Below are positions 31,729-32,083 of a stretch of 32,083 bases of DNA, in pieces. The stretch lies in NCBI GenBank assembly GCA_030146285.1, contig JASLBZ010000070.1, forward strand, positions 1-32,083. The letters are read 5' to 3'. The notes beneath the pieces were generated by a model. That model was not told where the DNA came from, did no database searches, and saw only the letters and a program-made list of their open reading frames with translations. Both the position numbers and the translations under genes were made by a program. The stretch's first letter is position 1, and each line of letters opens with the position of its first letter. Source of the DNA: Neisseriaceae bacterium. GTDB taxonomy: Bacteria > Pseudomonadota > Gammaproteobacteria > Burkholderiales > Neisseriaceae.

Positions 31729-32083
31729 ATGGAAGCATTGTTTTTAGCTGGCGAATGGAAAATAGGCCGCGGTACACCCGCTCAGAGTTTTTTTCCCGCC
31801 GACAATAGCCTGAATGCCGAATTCTCAACAGCCAGTGTTGAGGATGTGAACGAAGCGATTGAAAAAGCCCATGCTGCTTGGCAGCAAAGCGACTGGCGTA
31901 ATTTGGTGCCAACACAGCGCGCAGCTATTTTATTTAAAGTGGCTGATTTATTAGAGAAAAACAAAGACACATTAGCCGCATTACAAACCCGTGATAATGG
32001 CAAGCCATTATCCGAAACAGCAGCCTTGGTTGCCAGCGCAATTGCGACAACACGGTATATCGCATCAAGTTTGGAGACGATGG
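31729..32083 (+). CDS. Aldehyde dehydrogenase, N-terminal fragment (runs off the window)
   Basis: The first 118 residues of an NAD(P)-dependent aldehyde dehydrogenase. It starts at the ATG at 31729 after AAAGGGGAAATC and reads MEALFLAGEWKIGRG, then SVEDVNEAIEKAHAAWQQ and TQRAAILFKVADLLEKNKD, with TRDNGKPLSETAAL near 91-104, matching the (E/D)xGKP motif of the superfamily. The catalytic Cys/Glu region is beyond the edge. In this operon it would oxidise a semialdehyde or an aldehyde released by C-C hydrolysis. Whether it could also oxidise guanidinobutyraldehyde for the upstream module is open but not favoured. Confidence 0.9.
   Translation, partial: MEALFLAGEWKIGRGTPAQSFFPADNSLNAEFSTASVEDVNEAIEKAHAAWQQSDWRNLVPTQRAAILFKVADLLEKNKDTLAALQTRDNGKPLSETAALVASAIATTRYIASSLETM

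Noticed and set aside
31729..32083. The truncated aldehyde dehydrogenase as the missing guanidinobutyraldehyde dehydrogenase
   Set aside because: It belongs to the IclR-linked aromatic operon 10 kb away under different control. Possible but unsupported.
1..32083. CRISPR arrays, tRNA or rRNA genes, insertion sequences, phage genes
   Set aside because: No regularly spaced repeats, cloverleaf sequences, transposase or phage structural genes were seen on either strand.

Overview
The window is about 32 kb of AT-leaning bacterial chromosome, and it most resembles a betaproteobacterium of the family Neisseriaceae. Two exact copies of the 12-base DNA uptake word AGGCTGCCTGAA (the 'simDUS' dialect of Neisseriaceae) lie at 8950-8961 (minus) and 15127-15138 (plus). 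The truncated gene at the left edge is the N-terminus of a large DUF3683/FAD oxidoreductase typical of betaproteobacteria, and a PilY1/PilC-type pilus protein is present. The genus cannot be fixed from this sequence alone. I see no rRNA, tRNA, CRISPR array, insertion sequence or prophage.

Left part (1-16.0 kb), mostly housekeeping and stress genes in short units separated by strong hairpin terminators: the start of the DUF3683 oxidoreductase (minus); a YcnI-type copper-binding periplasmic protein (minus); pilY1 (minus); a GNAT acetyltransferase divergent from a MocR-type regulator; a copper-tolerance unit (small membrane protein plus Tat-exported multicopper oxidase, minus) behind a promoter with a 19-bp spacer typical of MerR/CueR control; a SEC-C/UPF0149-like protein; a small lipoprotein; a CitMHS-family citrate transporter; a 68-residue orphan; a YafY/WYL regulator; and a glutathione S-transferase.

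Middle (16.0-21.7 kb), a guanidino-compound module: a LysR regulator (minus) diverges from a thiamine-diphosphate decarboxylase best read as 2-ketoarginine decarboxylase (AruI-like), followed by guanidinobutyrase (gbuA) and a YjiH-family membrane transporter. A 19-base word is repeated exactly in front of both aruI and gbuA, so the LysR protein probably controls both. The transaminase and aldehyde dehydrogenase needed to complete the arginine transaminase route are not in this module.

Right part (21.8 kb to the edge), a long catabolic operon: an IclR regulator (minus) diverges from at least twelve co-oriented genes with gaps of 50 bases or less. In order: Rieske ferredoxin, a 99-residue protein of unknown role, Rieske oxygenase alpha subunit, SDR dehydrogenase, type I extradiol (VOC) dioxygenase, ferredoxin reductase, MFS transporter, cupin, alpha/beta hydrolase, a second SDR lacking the catalytic Tyr/Lys, an L-aspartate dehydrogenase homologue, and an aldehyde dehydrogenase cut by the window end. 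Together they spell uptake, ring dihydroxylation by a three-component Rieske system, rearomatisation, meta cleavage, C-C hydrolysis and oxidation of a semialdehyde. The substrate is unknown; the aspartate-dehydrogenase homologue hints at a nitrogen-containing aromatic. This operon is the most likely place for undescribed biochemistry.
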